Origin: Coleofasciculus sp. S288
GTDB taxonomy: Bacteria; Cyanobacteriota; Cyanobacteriia; Cyanobacteriales; Coleofasciculaceae
NCBI GenBank assembly: GCA_020216575.1
Contig: JAIUYC010000239.1
Span: forward strand, 1 to 6,411
Direction of reading: 5' to 3'
Length of the DNA stretch: 6,411 bases
How positions within the stretch are numbered: position 1 is the first letter of the stretch; each line of letters begins with the position of its first letter. The position numbers were made by a program, and so were the translations under genes. The notes beneath the pieces were generated by a model. The model worked only from the letters and a program-made list of their open reading frames with translations. It searched no databases and was not told the DNA's origin. Shown here in pieces: positions 5,653-6,411 of the stretch.

Positions 5653-5955
5653 ATGCCGACCAGTGATAGCTATCGTGAGTTTCTGATTGAATGTCTCAAA
5701 GACCCCGAACACGCTGCTGGCTATATTGAAGCTATTTTGGCAGAAAAAGACCCCGAACCTAAATTGCTCCGAAATGCCTTGAGAAAGATAGCTGAGGCTT
5801 ATACTACAAGTAATAAGTTGCCAGAGTCAGCCAAACAGCACCATGAAAAACTCGATAAAATACTGACGCAAAGTGGGGGATCAGAAATTTACACCTTTGT
5901 AGAGCTACTGGATGCATTAGGTTTTCGAGTTGCGATCGCACTTAAAGAAAAGTAA
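5653..5955 (+). CDS. HigA-like addiction-module antidote family protein, partner toxin not seen
   Basis: The product has 100 residues from the ATG at 5653. AGGGAAG (5639-5645) lies 7 bases before it; the GTG at 5647 is too close to that site. The layout follows the probable addiction-module antidote proteins: SYREFLIECLKDPEHAAGYI (6-25), then an acidic AEKDPEPKLLRNALRKIAEA (30-49), a helix-turn-helix-like part (about 52-78) and LLDALGFRVAIAL (85-97). In typical members the middle reads like LAEKTGLSRESLYRAL followed by SxxGNP. Here it is KLPESAKQHHEKLDKIL then TQSGGSEI, so the DNA-binding part is divergent. The usual HigB-type toxin gene is not next to it; upstream are two unknown small genes. 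A HIP1 octamer (5932-5939) encodes part of the C-terminus. The family resemblance is my reading and would benefit from a profile search. Confidence 0.75.
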   Translation: MPTSDSYREFLIECLKDPEHAAGYIEAILAEKDPEPKLLRNALRKIAEAYTTSNKLPESAKQHHEKLDKILTQSGGSEIYTFVELLDALGFRVAIALKEK

Positions 5956-6043
5956 ACTATTCGCGCGATCGCACATTTCCCCCTGAAGCAAGATGGAGGT
6001 GCAGAGAGCGATCGCAACTTCATTCCTAAGCAAAGATTTGCAC

Positions 6044-6411
6044 TCAGCGTATTTGACAAATCTCAAGGCGAGAGAAGAGATATTCATATACCATTTCATA
6101 ACTCCCCACACCTGTTGGATTACCAAAACAGTGGACACGTAACGGTAGATGCCCTTTCCGGAGTTTCTTCGCAGAGATGGGAACTCCCTCTCCTGTCAGT
6201 TTCCTAATTAGTTTTTCTGGTTCTTCTATGATTAATGTGCTGCCTTTGAGCTGCCATCCTATGCGCTCGAAAAACACGTCATCATCTCGTCCAACTTCTT
6301 GCCAAATTTTCTTTTGGACACTAAATCCAAAACGCCCATTTGAATGTTGTACCCAGAGTTGATCGATAGTGCGGAGATCTGAACAAGGAAAATTCTCGAT
6401 TGACTGACGAG
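6044..6411 (-). CDS. GUN4 domain protein, C-terminal part (5' end off window)
   Basis: The minus-strand frame is open from the right edge to a TGA at 6044-6046, giving 121 residues; a GTG near 6277 is internal. The visible part is nearly all GUN4 domain: FPCSDLRTIDQLWVQHSNGRFGFS, with VQKKIWQEVG after it, then VFFERIGWQLKG, KKLRKGHLP and a closing LFSRLEICQIR. SNGRFGFSVQ, the IGW, and GHLP are typical GUN4 features. GUN4 domains bind porphyrins. In cyanobacteria the stand-alone protein helps magnesium chelatase in chlorophyll synthesis, but many GUN4 domains are C-terminal parts of larger kinase-, protease- or STAND-type proteins. Which type this is cannot be told, because the N-terminus is missing. 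It converges on the antidote-like gene across an 88-bp gap containing two HIP1 sites. Confidence 0.9.
   Translation of the reverse strand, partial: RQSIENFPCSDLRTIDQLWVQHSNGRFGFSVQKKIWQEVGRDDDVFFERIGWQLKGSTLIIEEPEKLIRKLTGEGVPISAKKLRKGHLPLRVHCFGNPTGVGSYEMVYEYLFSRLEICQIR

Noticed and set aside
5401..5712. A 103-residue minus-strand ORF
   Set aside because: It is antisense to the 84-residue gene and to the start of the antidote-like gene, both of which have better support.
5917..6362. Minus ORF 5917-6138 and plus ORF 6177-6362
   Set aside because: Both overlap the GUN4 domain gene in other frames and show no protein-like pattern of their own.

Overview
The window looks like chromosomal or accessory DNA from a cyanobacterium. 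Three things support this. The palindrome GCGATCGC (HIP1, the cyanobacterial highly iterated palindrome) occurs 20 times as a perfect octamer. The protein set is typical of cyanobacteria: a STAND-type WD40 protein, a peptidoglycan-binding protein with a METLA...LALAYEDP start, and a GUN4 domain. The intergenic repeats also have the style seen in these genomes. The species cannot be told from the sequence.

Left part (1-3269, + strand): the C-terminal 611 residues of a large WD40-repeat protein whose N-terminus lies off the left edge. After an 82-bp gap comes a 449-residue membrane-anchored or exported protein with a PG_binding_1 domain, a second conserved-looking domain and a long unknown C-terminal region. 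This part holds only one HIP1 site.

Middle (3270-5011): a repeat-rich stretch with 16 HIP1 sites in about 1.5 kb. In its centre is a two-gene minus-strand operon, DUF4160 then DUF2442, 12 bp apart. The pair is bracketed on both sides by three kinds of related repeat: a 29-bp perfect direct repeat, a tandem or dispersed element of 84-94 bp, and a 31-bp REP-like hairpin in opposite orientations.

Right part (5012-5955, + strand): three small genes in a compact run. They are a 91-residue protein with a possible helix-turn-helix, an 84-residue unknown, and a 100-residue relative of HigA-type addiction-module antidote proteins. No recognisable toxin lies next to it. A promoter-like sequence overlapped by nested dyads precedes the run. 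The window closes with the last 121 residues of a minus-strand protein ending in a GUN4 domain. It converges on the antidote-like gene and continues off the right edge.

The most interesting candidates for follow-up are the orphan antidote cassette at 5012-5955 and the repeat-bracketed DUF4160/DUF2442 pair. Both are inferences from layout and family resemblance; neither function is proven by the sequence.
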